64,000 nt of DNA, taken from NCBI RefSeq assembly GCF_029892155.1, contig NZ_JARZAG010000020.1:62001-126000 (forward strand), read 5' to 3'. Position numbers and translations under genes: made by a program. This DNA is from Kitasatospora sp. GAS204B. GTDB lineage: Bacteria > Actinomycetota > Actinomycetes > Streptomycetales > Streptomycetaceae. Position 1 is the first letter of the stretch; each line of letters opens with the position of its first letter. The notes under the pieces are model-generated. The model did not search any database and was not told where the DNA came from. It worked only from the letters and a program-made list of their open reading frames with translations. This document shows positions 38,129-46,585 of the stretch, piece by piece.

Positions 38129-38944
38129 ATGAACGTACGGATCGGCGTACTCGGCCCGCTGGCGGTGACCGTGCACGGTACCTCGGTGGTGCCGAGCGCG
38201 GCCAAGCCCCGGAACGTGCTGGCGCTGCTGGCGGTGCGGGCGGGCCAGGTGGTTCCGGTGCCGGTGATTCTGGAGGAGCTCTGGGACGGCCACCCGCCGG
38301 CCAGCGCGCTCACCACGCTGCAGACCTACATCCTGCAACTGCGCCGGCTGCTGGAGGCGGCGCTGGCCGGCACGGCCGATCCGGACGGCGGCGCCAAGGG
38401 CCTGCTGCGCACCGCCTACGGTGGCTACCAGCTGGCCGCCCCGCCGGAGGCCTGCGACCTGACCGAGTTCGACCGACTGGGACAACTCGGCCTGCGGGCA
38501 CTGGAGTTGGGTGACCCGGCGAGCGCGCAGCGGCTGCTGCGCGAGGCCGACCGGCTGTGGCGGGGACCGGTGCTGCTGGACGTCGAGTTCGGACCCCGAC
38601 TGCAGGCCGAGGCACGCTACCTGGAGGACCGCCGGATCGCCCTGGTCGAGCGGCGCACCGAGGCCGCGCTGGCGATCGGCCGGCACAGCGAACTGGTAGG
38701 AGAGCTGGCCGCGTTGACCACCGAATACCCGTTGAACGAGCGGTTCTGCGAGCAGTACATGCGGGTGCTGCACCGGTGCGGGCGCAGCGTGGACGCGCTC
38801 GGTGCCTTCCGGCGGCTGCGCGGGCAACTGGTCGCCGAACTGGGTGCCGAACCAGGCCTGCGGCTGAGGGAGTTGGAGCGGGCCATCCTCGGCGCCGGGC
38901 CGGAGCACGAAGTGGACCTGCGGGTCGCGCAGTTGGTGCCGTAG
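38129..38944 (+). CDS. SARP-family transcriptional activator (second)
   Basis: The 271-residue protein starts at ATG 38129 behind GAGAGGAG; an upstream GTG at 38111 lacks a suitable site. It has the opening NVRIGVLGPLAVTVHG, a winged helix (RNVLALLAVRAGQVV, LQTYILQLRRLL) and a BTAD domain ending near GAEPGLRLRELERAIL. It is a paralogue of the SARP at 32630. Thirty-three bp separate it from the PPTase stop, so it may be cotranscribed. Which SARP binds which box cannot be told from sequence. Confidence 0.94.
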   Translation: MNVRIGVLGPLAVTVHGTSVVPSAAKPRNVLALLAVRAGQVVPVPVILEELWDGHPPASALTTLQTYILQLRRLLEAALAGTADPDGGAKGLLRTAYGGYQLAAPPEACDLTEFDRLGQLGLRALELGDPASAQRLLREADRLWRGPVLLDVEFGPRLQAEARYLEDRRIALVERRTEAALAIGRHSELVGELAALTTEYPLNERFCEQYMRVLHRCGRSVDALGAFRRLRGQLVAELGAEPGLRLRELERAILGAGPEHEVDLRVAQLVP

Positions 38945-39034
38945 GCGAATCGCCGGGTCGGCTACGTCCGAGAGGGCGTTTGATGCGCTGGATCCGCCCG
39001 TGATGCCCAAAGGGCAAGACGGCAGAAGACTCGC

Positions 39035-39352
39035 TCATCGCCCCGTGAGCACCGCGCTCAGCAGGCCGGGGAAACGCGCCTCCATGTCGAGGCGGCGCAC
39101 TGTGACGATCCGCTTGCGTCCTTCTGCGATGGTCCTGATCAGGCCCGCCTCCCGCAGGACGCGGTAGTGATGGGAGATCGTCGGGCTGCTCAGGCCGAGG
39201 TCGGCCTTCTCGGCGATGACTGCGCAGTCGATCGGCTCCGAACCGCGATACAGCTCGGTCATCAACGCTCGCCTGCCCGGTTCGGCCAGCGCGCTGAGAA
39301 TGACCGTGAGGTCGAAGGAGTCGACCGAGGGTTCGGGTAGTGCGCGCGGCAT
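39035..39352 (-). CDS. ArsR-family winged-helix repressor
   Basis: The 105-residue protein starts at ATG 39352, with GAGGAGG 6 bp upstream. The HTH reads ILSALAEPGRRALMTELYRG, then SSPTISHHYRVLREAGLI. No metal-binding Cys motif is visible, so the signal is probably not a metal. It is divergent from the NmrA-like gene and palindromes lie between them, suggesting autoregulation and control of the neighbours. The island appears unrelated to polyketide assembly. Confidence 0.9.
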   Translation of the reverse strand: MPRALPEPSVDSFDLTVILSALAEPGRRALMTELYRGSEPIDCAVIAEKADLGLSSPTISHHYRVLREAGLIRTIAEGRKRIVTVRRLDMEARFPGLLSAVLTGR

Positions 39353-39364
39353 CCGTCGCCTCCT

Positions 39365-39435
39365 CATCGTTTGACGTGCATCGAAGTTCAGCCTACCGTC
39401 ACATCTCGTGATGCTTCGACAAGCATCAAACGATG
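39365..39435. promoter_or_regulatory. Operator-like palindromes in the ArsR/NmrA divergent promoter
   Basis: A compact palindrome TGATGCTT-CGAC-AAGCATCA spans 39409-39428. In addition CATCGTTTGA (39365-39374) is the exact reverse complement of TCAAACGATG (39426-39435). Both fit binding of a dimeric ArsR-type repressor between the divergent starts. Confidence 0.65.
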
Positions 39436-39532
39436 TGTCGACGGTGCGGCAACTCGTCCTCGCCTTCGGCCCGTTCCTGTCGGCCCTGATTGAAGGAGAC
39501 ACCGTGCCGAGTACTTCCGAGGAGCCGACCCG

Positions 39533-40384
39533 ATGACCGGCGTACTGGTGACCGGCGGCACCGGGAAGACCGGTCGCGAGCTGGTGAGTCTGCTGCGCGG
39601 CCAAGGCGTGCCGGTTCGGGTGGCCAGCCGCAACCCGGCCGCCGACGACCCGGATGCGATCCGGTTCGACTGGGACGATCCGGCCACCCATCCGGCCGCG
39701 CTGGCCGGACAGGACCGGGTCTTCCTGGTGCCTCCGGGGCAGAGCCTGGACCCGATGCCGTCGGTCGGGCCGTTCCTGGCCCAGGCGCAGCGCCTCGGCG
39801 TGCGCAAGGTGGTGCTTCTCGGCTCCTCCATCCCCCTTGCCCCCAGGGCGCCGGAACTGGCCGCCCAGGTCCGAGCCCAGCCTGGCGGGGTCGTGCTGCG
39901 CCCGTCCGGGTTCATGCAGAACTTCCTGAGCCCGCACCCGCTGGGCGAGCGGATCCGACGAGACGGTGAGATCCGCACCGCCGCCGGTGACGGCCGGGTG
40001 GGGTGGATCGACGTGCGGGACATCGCGGCAGCCGCCGCTGCCCTGCTGACCGACCTCGACGCAGTCCCCGGCGATCAGCGTGACCACCTGCTCACCGGCC
40101 CGCAGGCGCTGAGTTACCCGGAGGCGGCAGCGATCATCACCGCCGGCACCGGACGGCCGGTCCGGGTGGTCCACGCGAGTGCGGACCAGCAGGCGGCCGA
40201 ATTGCGGGCCGCGGGCATACCCGCGCAGTTCGCCGCGATCCTCGCCGCCGCCGACGCCGGCGTCCGGCCCGGCCGCGAAGACGAGGTCAGCACCGCGGTG
40301 CTCGACCTGACGGGCCAGCCGCCCCGCAGCTTCACCCAGTTCGTCCAGGAGCACGCGGCCCGGTGGGCAGCACCAGCCGCTTGA
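39533..40384 (+). CDS. NmrA-like NAD(P)-binding oxidoreductase
   Basis: The 283-residue protein starts at ATG 39533 with GAGGAG upstream. The atypical short-chain dehydrogenase fold is shown by VLVTGGTGKTGRELVSLLRGQG and the second strand VRVASRNPA. Further sequence (GVVLRPSGFMQNF, LLTGPQALSYPEAA) resembles NmrA/QOR2-type quinone or redox sensors. It probably belongs with the divergent ArsR and the following SnoaL-like gene as a small stress-response unit. Confidence 0.88.
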   Translation: MTGVLVTGGTGKTGRELVSLLRGQGVPVRVASRNPAADDPDAIRFDWDDPATHPAALAGQDRVFLVPPGQSLDPMPSVGPFLAQAQRLGVRKVVLLGSSIPLAPRAPELAAQVRAQPGGVVLRPSGFMQNFLSPHPLGERIRRDGEIRTAAGDGRVGWIDVRDIAAAAAALLTDLDAVPGDQRDHLLTGPQALSYPEAAAIITAGTGRPVRVVHASADQQAAELRAAGIPAQFAAILAAADAGVRPGREDEVSTAVLDLTGQPPRSFTQFVQEHAARWAAPAA

Positions 40385-40444
40385 GTGCGGGGATCAGCCC
40401 CGACACCAGCCGTTGTCAGGTCTGCGAACCGAAGAGGAAACCCC

Positions 40445-40825
40445 GTGAACGACGCCGCACACGCCCTCGGCACCCGCTTCTACTCCGCCCTCCAGGCGGG
40501 AGACTGGCCCGCCATCCGCGCCCTCCTGCACGACGACGCGACCTGGACCCTGCCGGGCGACCACGCCATCTCCGGCACCGCCGCCGGTGCCGACGCCGTC
40601 ATCGCCCAACTCCAGAAGGTCGCCGGCTACGGCGTCCGTTTCGAACTGCTGCACATCCTGACGAGCCGAGAGAACATGGTCCTGTCCCAGCACAACACCG
40701 CACGCCGTGGTGAGCTCGTCCTCGACGAGCACCTCGCCACGGTCTGCCGCCTGCGCGACGGGCTCATCGCCGAGGTGGAGACCTTCGCCTCCGACGTCCC
40801 GGGAATGAACGCCTTCTTCAGCTGA
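40445..40825 (+). CDS. SnoaL/NTF2-like small protein
   Basis: The 126-residue protein starts at GTG 40445 behind GAGGAAA. It has the cone-shaped NTF2-fold pattern: FYSALQAGDWPAIRALLHDD, a middle ISGTAAGADAVIAQL, and a C-terminal sheet EVETFASDVPGMN. Members are isomerases, cyclases or ligand carriers; here association with the NmrA-like gene argues for detoxification rather than polyketide cyclisation. A strong hairpin follows it. Confidence 0.82.
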   Translation: MNDAAHALGTRFYSALQAGDWPAIRALLHDDATWTLPGDHAISGTAAGADAVIAQLQKVAGYGVRFELLHILTSRENMVLSQHNTARRGELVLDEHLATVCRLRDGLIAEVETFASDVPGMNAFFS

Positions 40826-40863
40826 CCCCGGTGATGCTCCGGGATCTGCCGCTCATCTGACCC

Positions 40864-40901
40864 CAGCGCCACGCGAGCCTGTCAGGGTGCGCGTGGCGCT
40901 G
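40864..40901. terminator. Hairpin between convergent genes
   Basis: CAGCGCCACGCG and CGCGTGGCGCTG form a perfect 12-bp stem with a 14-nt loop between the SnoaL-like and the secreted-protein genes, which point toward each other. It can act in both directions. Confidence 0.75.
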
Positions 40902-40934
40902 TGCCGTTGTGCTTCCGTCCCGTCCCGCGCCCGG

Positions 40935-41405
40935 TCAGCTCAGGCAGCGGATGGTGCCGGCGTGCAGCTGCCCGACCCGCACGTCGCCGCCGCTGGGGAA
41001 GGACCAGTAGGCCTGCGCGGTGCCCGACTTGAGGTCCTCGGTCAGGCTGACGGTGAGCCCGCCGTGCTCGTTCCAGCTGGTGAAGTAGACGTTCTTCGCG
41101 ATGGTGGCGAGCGAGTCGGGCACGGTGTTGGTCACCCCGACGTTGCCGCCCGAGTCACCGACCGCGAGCACCGTGCCGGTGAGCTGGGTGCCGTCGGCGG
41201 CGTAGTCGAACTTCATCTCCAGGCCGTTGTCGAAGGTGATGTCCAGCGACTTGCCGAGCAGCCCGGCGCAGGCCCGGTCGGTCTGCGTGGCGGTCCGGCC
41301 GGTGGTCGGGGCAGTGGCCTGTGCGGTGGCGGCCGAGGTCACGGCGAGGGTGCCGGCGGTCAGTGCCGCGGCGGCCACGAGAAGCTGAATCCGCTTGAGG
41401 GCCAT
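40935..41405 (-). CDS. Secreted protein, possibly MoaF/lipocalin-like
   Basis: The 156-residue protein starts at ATG 41405. Residues 1-30 form a Sec signal peptide (KR, then LLVAAAALTAGTLAVTSAATAQA). The mature part has GKSLDITFDNGLEMKFDY and GGLTVSLTEDLKSGTAQAYW, an alternating beta pattern like the MoaF/lipocalin-type barrel. It has two Cys (near mature residue 15 and at the C-terminus) that could pair. It sits on the opposite strand between the two parts of the type II PKS cluster and may be incidental. Confidence 0.7.
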   Translation of the reverse strand: MALKRIQLLVAAAALTAGTLAVTSAATAQATAPTTGRTATQTDRACAGLLGKSLDITFDNGLEMKFDYAADGTQLTGTVLAVGDSGGNVGVTNTVPDSLATIAKNVYFTSWNEHGGLTVSLTEDLKSGTAQAYWSFPSGGDVRVGQLHAGTIRCLS

Positions 41406-41491
41406 GAGCGTTACTCCCTGAGACGATGGTCCGGTGGTCGGGAGCCGCAGGCTGGCAGGCGGCACTAAAGGCTGGCTGGAAGCTTCGTGGG

Positions 41492-41509
41492 TCAAGCATT
41501 CTTCGAGCG
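41492..41509 (+). promoter_or_regulatory. SARP box upstream of the second PPTase operon
   Basis: TCAAGCA (41492) and TCGAGCG (41503) start exactly 11 bp apart, the spacing bound by SARPs. The second copy equals the one upstream of KSalpha. The box lies about 50 bp ahead of the ATG at 41556. Confidence 0.7.
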
Positions 41510-41555
41510 GGCGGTGCCAGGGTGGCACTTTGTCCACGGTAGGTGAAGGGTAGTC

Positions 41556-42443
41556 ATGGCCATGGCGTTCGGATCGGCGCAGGAGCTGGCGACGCTGGTC
41601 GGGGTCCCGTACCTGGCGCCCGGCCGGCACGGCCCCTGGCACCGGGTCAGGGAGTCGATGGCGCACCGGGGCGTGGCGCTCGTCTACGGCCGGCGGGACG
41701 ACTGGCTGCCCGAGGACCTGGACGCCCCGGAGCTGCGCCCGCTGCTCGGCCGCGACTGGATCCGCCAGCGCGGCCTGGGCCACCCCGAGGCCCGGGCGCG
41801 CTTCGTCGCCTCCCGGCTGCTGCTCAAGGCCACGGCCGCCGCGGTCTTCGACTGCCCGCCGCACCTGCTGGACGTGGCCTACCGGCTGGGCGGCCGGCCC
41901 TACCTGCGTGGCTGCGAGCAACTGGACATCAGCCTCAGCCACACCGAGCGCCTGATGCTGGTGGGCCTGAGCCGGCGCGGCGTGATCGGGGTCGACGCGG
42001 AGGCCGCGACCCGTCGGATGTACGGCACCGGGGTCGAGCTGTACGCCTGCACCGACCAGGAGCGCGCGGCACTGGAGGCGCTGCCCGCCGAGCGGCGCAA
42101 CGACGCGCTGGTGCGCCTGTGGACCCTGAAGGAGGCCTACAGCAAGGCGATCGGCGCGGGCCTGCGGCTGCGCTTCACCCGCTTCGGCTTCCCGCTCCAC
42201 GGCCCGCCGGACCTGTCCGAGGCGTCTGAGCCGTCCGAGCCGGCCGGGGCCACCAAGGCCGTCGCGACGCCGGAGCGGCAGGCGGTGGACGGGGCCTGCT
42301 GGAGCTTCGGCACCGGCCTGGTGGACGGCCGCTACCTGGCCAGCGTCGCCCTCGGCGATCTCGGCGAGGGCCGCACCGGGTTGCCGTCCGGGGTCGAACC
42401 GGCCGCCGCTCCACTGCCCTTCGAGCTGCGCGCCGGACCATGA
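41556..42443 (+). CDS. 4'-phosphopantetheinyl transferase (second)
   Basis: The 295-residue protein starts at ATG 41556 behind GGTGAAGGG. It shares with the protein at 37259 the segments DISLSHTERLMLVGLS, IGVDAEAATRRMYG and LWTLKEAYSKAIGAG, including the metal and catalytic residues. A Pro/Ser/Glu-rich insertion (SEASEPSEPAGATK) near residue 225 is specific to this copy. It probably activates the ACP at 46165 and opens the SARP-controlled operon that continues with the KASIII-like gene. Confidence 0.93.
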   Translation: MAMAFGSAQELATLVGVPYLAPGRHGPWHRVRESMAHRGVALVYGRRDDWLPEDLDAPELRPLLGRDWIRQRGLGHPEARARFVASRLLLKATAAAVFDCPPHLLDVAYRLGGRPYLRGCEQLDISLSHTERLMLVGLSRRGVIGVDAEAATRRMYGTGVELYACTDQERAALEALPAERRNDALVRLWTLKEAYSKAIGAGLRLRFTRFGFPLHGPPDLSEASEPSEPAGATKAVATPERQAVDGACWSFGTGLVDGRYLASVALGDLGEGRTGLPSGVEPAAAPLPFELRAGP

Positions 42444-42500
42444 CCGGCACGGGCCGCACCGCCGTCGGCGGGGCCGAGCCGGCCCGGCCAGGGAGGCGTC

Positions 42501-43508
42501 GTGCGGCACGAGTCCATCTACCTCGCGGGCCACGGCAGCAGCCTGCCCGCCCCCAGCGCCGTCGCGGCGGCGGTCGAGCAGGGCCTGCTCGACGCCCGCA
42601 CCGCCCGCCAGACCGAGGCGCTCGCGGTCACCGTCTCGGACGGCACCTCCGGACCCGAGTTCGCGGTGGCCGCCGCCCGCGCCGCACTGGCCGGCGCCCC
42701 GCAGGTGAAGGTCGACCTGCTGCTGCACGCCAGCGTCTACTACCAGGGCCACGACCTGTGGGCGCCCGCCTCCTACCTGCAGCGCGAGCTGCTCGCCGAG
42801 CCCTGCCCGGCGATCGAGGTCCGCCAGCTCTCCAACGGCGGCATGGCCGCGCTGCAGCTCGCCGCCGGCTACCTGGCCGGCTCGGCCGAGCTGGACGGCG
42901 CGTTGCTCACCGCCGGCGACCGGTTCTGCCCGCCAGGCTTCGACCGCTGGACCGGCGACCCAGGCACCCTCTACGCGGACGGCGGTGCGGCCCTGCTGCT
43001 CTCCCGGCGTGGCGGCTTCGCCCGGCTGCGCAGCGTGGTCACCGTCTCCGACCCGGAGCTGGAAGGCATGCACCGGGGCGACGACCCGTTCGGCGCGGCT
43101 CCCTTCGAGCAACGCCCGGTGATCGATCTGGAGCGGGCCAAGCAGGCCTACTTCGCGCGGGTGAGCACCTCGTTCTGCGTCGGCCGGGTCTCGGCGGGGC
43201 AGCGCGCGGCGATCAAGACGGCGCTGGCCGAGGCGGAGACCGAACTCGCTGAGATCGACTGGTTCGTGCTGCCGCACCTGGGCCGGCGCCGGCTCACGGC
43301 GACCTTCTTCGATCCGTTCGGCATCGACCCGTCCCGCTCCACCTGGCAGTGGAGCCGCTCGGTCGGCCACCTGGGCGCGGCCGACCAGTTCGCCGGCCTC
43401 GACCGGCTGCGCACCAGCGGCGCGCTGCGCCCCGGGCAGCGCTGCCTGCTGGCGGGGATCGGTGCCGGGTTCAGCTGGAGCTGCGCCGTGGTCGAGTTGC
43501 TCGACTGA
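42501..43508 (+). CDS. KASIII-like protein with Ser nucleophile (DpsC/CerJ-like)
   Basis: The 335-residue protein starts at GTG 42501 behind GGGAGG. The thiolase fold is complete (GALLTAGDRF, LYADGGAALLLS, WSRSVGHLGAADQFAG). The FabH nucleophile Cys aligns with Ser111 in RQLSNGGMAAL, and the Asn position with His in VGHLGAAD; a His is kept in VLPHLGRRR (259). Ser-type relatives include DpsC, which primes daunorubicin with propionate, and CerJ, which acylates a sugar. Upstream of KSalpha it most likely selects the starter acyl group; O-acyl transfer in tailoring is the alternative. Confidence 0.85.
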   Translation: MRHESIYLAGHGSSLPAPSAVAAAVEQGLLDARTARQTEALAVTVSDGTSGPEFAVAAARAALAGAPQVKVDLLLHASVYYQGHDLWAPASYLQRELLAEPCPAIEVRQLSNGGMAALQLAAGYLAGSAELDGALLTAGDRFCPPGFDRWTGDPGTLYADGGAALLLSRRGGFARLRSVVTVSDPELEGMHRGDDPFGAAPFEQRPVIDLERAKQAYFARVSTSFCVGRVSAGQRAAIKTALAEAETELAEIDWFVLPHLGRRRLTATFFDPFGIDPSRSTWQWSRSVGHLGAADQFAGLDRLRTSGALRPGQRCLLAGIGAGFSWSCAVVELLD

Positions 43509-43513
43509 GGGAT

Positions 43514-43545
43514 CGAGCCTGCTTCGAGCGGGCGTGCGAATACTG
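43514..43545 (+). promoter_or_regulatory. SARP-type promoter of the minimal PKS operon
   Basis: TCGAGCC (43514) and TCGAGCG (43525) are 11 bp apart. The -10-like AATACT (43540-43545) begins exactly 8 bp after the second heptamer, the geometry of known SARP promoters. It precedes the KSalpha ATG by 78 bp. A 9/10 CTGAC-N5-GTCAG match (43544-43558) overlaps the -10. Confidence 0.8.
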
Positions 43546-43622
43546 ACGAGGCTTCAGCAGCACGGCATTCACGACGGGGAGAGGACGGCACAGGTGCGGC
43601 ACCGAGCGAAGGCAGAGCGGCG

Positions 43623-44903
43623 ATGACCCGCCGCGTGGTGATCACCGGTCTGGGCGTGGTCGCCCCCGGCCGGCCGGGGGTGGGACCGTACTGGGAGATG
43701 CTCACGGCGGGACGGCCCGCGAGCCGCACCATCACGCTCTTCGACGCCACCGGTTACCGCTCCCAGGTGGCCGCCGAGAGCGATTTCGACCCGGCCGCCG
43801 CCGGGCTGAGCGCCGAGCAGTGCGTCCGGCTCGACCGGGCGGCCCAGTTCGCGGTGGTCGCCGCCCGCGAGGCGCTCGCCGACAGCGGCCTGGACAGCGG
43901 CCTGGAGACCGGCGCGCTGGACCCGGGCCGGATCGGCACCACGGTCGGCACCGCCGTCGGCTGCACCACCAGCCTGGAGCGCGAGTACGTCGCGGTCAGC
44001 GAGCACGGCCGCCGCTGGACCGTCGACCACGAACGCGCCGTCCCCGAGCTGTACCGGCACTTCGTGCCCAGCTCGATCGCCGCCGAGGTGGCCTGGACGG
44101 CCGGCGCCGAGGGCCCGGCCGCCGTGGTCTCCACCGGCTGCACCTCCGGCCTGGACGCGCTCGGCCACGCCGTCGAGCTGATCCGCGAGGGCAGCGCGGA
44201 CGTGATGGTGGCCGGCGCCGCCGAGGCGCCGATCACCCCGATCACCGCAGCCTGCTTCGACGCCATCCACGCCACCACTCCGCGCAACGACGACCCGAGC
44301 GGTGCCTCCCGCCCCTTCGACCGCACCCGCAACGGCCTGGTGCTGGGCGAGGGCGCGGCCGTGCTGATCCTGGAGGAGCTGACCGCGGCCCGCCGTCGCG
44401 GCGCCCGCATCTACGCCGAGGTGGCCGGCTACGCGTCCCGCTGCAACGCCTACCACATGACCGGACTCAAGCCCGACGGACGGGAGTTGGCCGCCGCGAT
44501 CGGCGCCGCGCTGGACCAGGCCCGGCTCGCGGCGAGCGCCGTCGACTACGTCAACGCGCACGGTTCCAGTACGAAGATGAACGACCGGCACGAGACCGCC
44601 GCCTTCAAACTGGCCCTGGGCGGGCACGCCTACGAGACGCCGGTCAGCTCCATCAAGTCGATGATCGGCCACTCGCTGGGCGCGGTCGGCGCGCTGGAGG
44701 TCGCCGCCTGCGCGCTCGCGCTGCGGCACGGGGTGCTGCCGCCCACCGCCAACCTGCACGAGCCGGACCCGGACTGCGATCTCGACTACATCCCGCTCCA
44801 GGCCCGCGAGCAGCGCACCGACGTCGCGCTCAGCGTGGGCAGCGGGTTCGGCGGCTTCCAGAGCGCGCTGGTGCTGACCCGGCCCGAGCTGGTGCGGCGA
44901 TGA
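43623..44903 (+). CDS. Type II PKS ketosynthase alpha subunit
   Basis: The 426-residue protein starts at ATG 43623. KSalpha hallmarks are MTRRVVITGLGVVAPG, the nucleophile Cys173 in STGCTSGLDALG, NAHGSSTKMNDRHE and KSMIGHSLGA, with the final GSGFGGFQSALV. It condenses malonyl-ACP units with the CLF partner to a poly-beta-keto chain on the ACP in the cytoplasm. The CLF gene overlaps as ATGA. Confidence 0.97.
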   Translation: MTRRVVITGLGVVAPGRPGVGPYWEMLTAGRPASRTITLFDATGYRSQVAAESDFDPAAAGLSAEQCVRLDRAAQFAVVAAREALADSGLDSGLETGALDPGRIGTTVGTAVGCTTSLEREYVAVSEHGRRWTVDHERAVPELYRHFVPSSIAAEVAWTAGAEGPAAVVSTGCTSGLDALGHAVELIREGSADVMVAGAAEAPITPITAACFDAIHATTPRNDDPSGASRPFDRTRNGLVLGEGAAVLILEELTAARRRGARIYAEVAGYASRCNAYHMTGLKPDGRELAAAIGAALDQARLAASAVDYVNAHGSSTKMNDRHETAAFKLALGGHAYETPVSSIKSMIGHSLGAVGALEVAACALALRHGVLPPTANLHEPDPDCDLDYIPLQAREQRTDVALSVGSGFGGFQSALVLTRPELVRR

Positions 44904-46099
44904 GCGCGCTGGTCACCGGCCTGGGCGTGGTCGCCCCCAACGGCCTGGGCACCGAGGAGTACTGGGCCGCCACGCTGGCCGGCAAGAGCGGCCTGGGCCC
45001 GATCACCCGGTTCGACGCCTCGGGCTACCCGGCCAGGGTGGCGGGCGAGGTCCCCGGTTTCACCGCCGCCGACCACCTGCCCAGCCGCCTGCTGCCGCAG
45101 ACCGACCAGATGACCCGGTTGGCCCTGGTCGCCGCCGACTGGGCGCTGCGCGACGCGGGCGTGCGGGCCGAGGAACTCCCCGAGTACGCGGCGGGGGTGG
45201 TCACCGCGGCCTCCGGCGGCGGGGTGGAGTTCGGGCAGCGGGAGCTGCAGGCGCTCTGGGAGCACGGCCGCGAACACGTCAGCGCCTACCAGTCGTTCGC
45301 CTGGTTCTACGCCGTCAACACCGGCCAGATCTCGATCCGTCAGCGCACCAAGGGACCCAGCGGCGTGCTGGTCACCGAGCAGGCCGGCGGCCTGGACGCG
45401 CTCGGCCAGGCCCGCCGGGAGGTCCGCAAGGGCGTGCGGCTGATGCTCTCCGGCGGGGTCGACGGCGCGCTCTGCCCCTGGGGCTGGGTCGCCCAACTCG
45501 CCACCGGGCGGGTCAGCGAGGCGGGGGAGTACCTGCCCTTCGCGGCCGAGGCGAGCGGCTACCTGCCGGGCGAGGGCGGCGCGATCCTGGTGGTCGAGGA
45601 GGCTGCGGCGGCACGGCAGCGCGGGGCCGCCCACCGCTACGGCGAACTCGCCGGCTACGCCGCCACCATGGACCCGGCTCCCGGCAGCGGCCGCCCGCCG
45701 GGGCTCGGGCGCGCCGCGGCGAACGCGCTGGCCGACGCCGGGCTGACCGCCGCCGACATCGACGTGGTCTTCGCGGACGCGGCCGGGGTCCCCGAACTCG
45801 ACCGGGCCGAGGCCGCCGTGCTGGTCGACCTGTTCGGGCCGTACGGGGTCCCGGTCACCGCGCCCAAGAGTCTGACCGGCCGGCTGGCCGGCGGTGCGGC
45901 GCTGGACGTGGCCAGCGCGCTGCTGGCGCTGCGCGACGGCGTGATCCCGCCCAGCGGACCGGTGCGCGAGCCCGCCGCCGCCCTGCGGCTCGACCTGGTC
46001 TGCGGGGCCGCCAGGCCGGCCCCGTTGCGCACCGCCCTGGTGCTCGCGCGCGGCTACGGCGGCTTCAACGCCGCCCTGGTCGTGCGCGCCGCCAATTGA
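44900..46099 (+). CDS. Type II PKS chain length factor (KSbeta)
   Basis: The 399-residue protein overlaps KSalpha by 4 bp. It is a ketosynthase homologue with Gln161 (VTEQAGGLDALG) where KSalpha has the active Cys, the classic CLF signature that decarboxylates malonyl-ACP. It ends with YGGFNAALVVR. CLF residues set chain length, but the number of extensions cannot be deduced with confidence by eye. The ACP follows after a gap containing a 10-bp tandem array. Confidence 0.97.
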   Translation: MSALVTGLGVVAPNGLGTEEYWAATLAGKSGLGPITRFDASGYPARVAGEVPGFTAADHLPSRLLPQTDQMTRLALVAADWALRDAGVRAEELPEYAAGVVTAASGGGVEFGQRELQALWEHGREHVSAYQSFAWFYAVNTGQISIRQRTKGPSGVLVTEQAGGLDALGQARREVRKGVRLMLSGGVDGALCPWGWVAQLATGRVSEAGEYLPFAAEASGYLPGEGGAILVVEEAAAARQRGAAHRYGELAGYAATMDPAPGSGRPPGLGRAAANALADAGLTAADIDVVFADAAGVPELDRAEAAVLVDLFGPYGVPVTAPKSLTGRLAGGAALDVASALLALRDGVIPPSGPVREPAAALRLDLVCGAARPAPLRTALVLARGYGGFNAALVVRAAN

Positions 46100-46137
46100 T
46101 CACGTCCGATCACGGCTGATCATGTCTGATCACGTCG
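46098..46137. repeat. Four tandem 10-bp repeats before the type II ACP
   Basis: TGATCACGTC, CGATCACGGC, TGATCATGTC and TGATCACGTC are contiguous; three contain the palindrome TGATCA. They fill the gap between the CLF stop and the ACP ribosome-binding site, repeating at about one DNA helical turn. Confidence 0.85.
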
Positions 46138-46164
46138 AACGACCCAACTCCGAAAGGATGTGGC

Positions 46165-46449
46165 ATGCCCCTCCTTGAACTCTCCGACCTCACCCGGCTG
46201 TTGCGCGAGTGCGCGGGCGAGGACGAGGCCGTCGACCTGGACGGCGACGTCCTGGACGTCTCCTTCTACGAGCTCGGCTACGACTCGCTGGCGATCCTCC
46301 AGGTCACCGGGCGGATCCAGCGCGAGTACGGCATCGAACTGCCCGAGGAGGCGATCGGCGCCGAGACCCCGCGCGAGTTCCTCGCCGCCGTCCACCAGGT
46401 CCAGGCACCCGAGCAGCTCGCCGAGGTCCGCAAGATCGCGGCCGCCTGA
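46165..46449 (+). CDS. Type II PKS acyl carrier protein
   Basis: The 94-residue protein starts at ATG 46165 behind GAAAGGA. The attachment serine lies in YELGYDSLAILQVTGR. It completes the minimal PKS with KSalpha and CLF. The start is 65 bp after the CLF stop, farther than usual within a minimal PKS, with repeats in between. Confidence 0.95.
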   Translation: MPLLELSDLTRLLRECAGEDEAVDLDGDVLDVSFYELGYDSLAILQVTGRIQREYGIELPEEAIGAETPREFLAAVHQVQAPEQLAEVRKIAAA

Positions 46450-46585
46450 CCCGTCCGCCCAACCGCCGTCCCCCCCCCCCTGACGCCCCCCACTGCCCCC
46501 ACCGTCCCCCGGCGCCCCCACGCGCCGGGGGACAGCGCCGTGCGCGGCCCGGGACGCGCGGCCCACCCCACCGCGTTAACCAGGC

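Noticed and set aside
39004..39016. Small hairpin TGCCC-AAA-GGGCA between SARP and ArsR genes
   Set aside because: A 5-bp stem is too weak to call a terminator.
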